NCBI GenBank assembly: GCA_964611635.1
Contig: CAZTAS010000326.1
Coordinates: 1 to 5,721, forward strand
DNA: 5,721 bases
Reading direction: 5' to 3'
Source of the DNA: JAFDED01 sp964611635
Lineage (GTDB): Bacteria; Desulfobacterota; JAFDED01
Each line of letters starts with the position of its first letter. Position 1 is the first letter of the stretch. Below the pieces are notes generated by a model. The model saw only the letters and a program-made list of their open reading frames with translations, did not search any database and was not told the origin of the DNA. A program made the translations under genes and the position numbers. This document shows, piece by piece, positions 5,287 through 5,721 of the stretch.

Positions 5287-5721
5287 CAGCCTTCGCACCA
5301 CTCGGCCGGTGGATGCCTCCAAACGATCGATGAAATCCTCACCTCCAAGTGGCCTCCCCGTGCACTCGTGGGCCCGAAGGAGCCTCACGTCCTCCTGCGC
5401 GACCTCTTGGGAAAGAGATTCCCCCCAATCTCCCACCATCTCCGGAAGAGGGGATACCCTTACCATGACGTCGTCCCGACCCGCTATGGGCACCGCCGTG
5501 CTGCTCCACAGATAAACTTCCGGGCTCGCCGCCAGACCCGCTCGCACAGGGTTCAACTCCACATGCCTCACAGCCGCAAGAGGATACCGCTTGTCCATCG
5601 CAAATGAGGTGAATCGCCCCTGCCACAAATGCCCGCGCCAACCATCCCAAAAGTTGATACGCCGGCTGTAGCGCCGATGCGCCTCCCCGATGGCAAGCCT
5701 GAGAGCGTCCTCAGACTCGGG
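5251..5721 (-). CDS. REP-associated tyrosine transposase (RAYT), 5'-truncated by window edge
   Basis: The visible 156 residues are the C-terminal part of a Y1-type (IS200/IS605-related) transposase, which nicks and joins single-stranded DNA at palindromic REP-like sites through a catalytic tyrosine. The frame stays open to the window edge, so the real start and the HUH metal-binding motif lie outside. The likely nucleophile is Tyr18 of the fragment (HRRYSRRIN). Family motifs follow in order: WRGHLWQGRF at 28-37, HVELNPVRAGL at 53-63, YLWSS at 70-74, TGRPLGGEDF at 121-130, and the basic tail KPGRKARQNKE. No frameshift or internal stop is seen. The TTG at 5628-5626 is not the start, because conserved sequence continues upstream in frame. 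The gene is clearly GC-richer than its neighbours, suggesting separate origin. Its 3' end doubles as repeat copy C, and copies A and B are plausible substrates. Confidence 0.9.
   Translation of the reverse strand, partial: PESEDALRLAIGEAHRRYSRRINFWDGWRGHLWQGRFTSFAMDKRYPLAAVRHVELNPVRAGLAASPEVYLWSSTAVPIAGRDDVMVRVSPLPEMVGDWGESLSQEVAQEDVRLLRAHECTGRPLGGEDFIDRLEASTGRVVRRLKPGRKARQNKE

Noticed and set aside
5263..5650. Reading frames of 103-114 aa overlapping the transposase gene on both strands
   Set aside because: The GC-rich transposase frame carries the conserved family motifs; the others are by-products of GC-rich codon positions.

Overview
The window is bacterial DNA, probably from a Gram-negative such as a Desulfobacterota- or Nitrospirota-like organism. 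I infer that from the style of the MsrAB and REP-type transposase proteins; nothing here fixes the taxon. It holds three protein genes and, at each gene boundary, a copy of one short repeat related to the end of the transposase gene.

Layout. Positions 1-50 are a left-edge remnant with two small hairpins. Repeat copy A (51-112) is followed by a compact regulatory region (110-167) with 11-bp-phased ATCTTTA repeats, a sigma70-like promoter, and a Fur-like palindrome over the -10. Next comes msrAB on the + strand (239-1351), an exported bifunctional methionine sulfoxide reductase, with a nested hairpin after its stop (1370-1415). Repeat copy B (1473-1577) is the most complete copy. Its ends form a 28-position imperfect inverted repeat, so it looks like a ~105-bp MITE/REP-like element. 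A large intact gene on the - strand (1685-4951) encodes a 1088-aa single-chain restriction-modification enzyme. It has a PD-ExK nuclease, a gamma-type N6-adenine methylase and a type ISP-like specificity domain, but no helicase. Its likely promoter is at 5119-5147. Copy C (5231-5286) overlaps the 3' end of a REP-associated tyrosine transposase (RAYT) gene on the - strand (5251-5721), which is cut by the window edge and is visibly more GC-rich than the rest.

Reading it together. The genes are not an operon: msrAB and the restriction-modification gene converge, and each has its own promoter. The picture is an accessory patchwork of a stress-repair gene and a phage-defence gene, separated by short mobile repeats probably mobilised by a RAYT. 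The points most worth following up are the repeat family that carries the transposase gene's own 3' coding end, the helicase-less ISP-like enzyme, and the layered msrAB control region.
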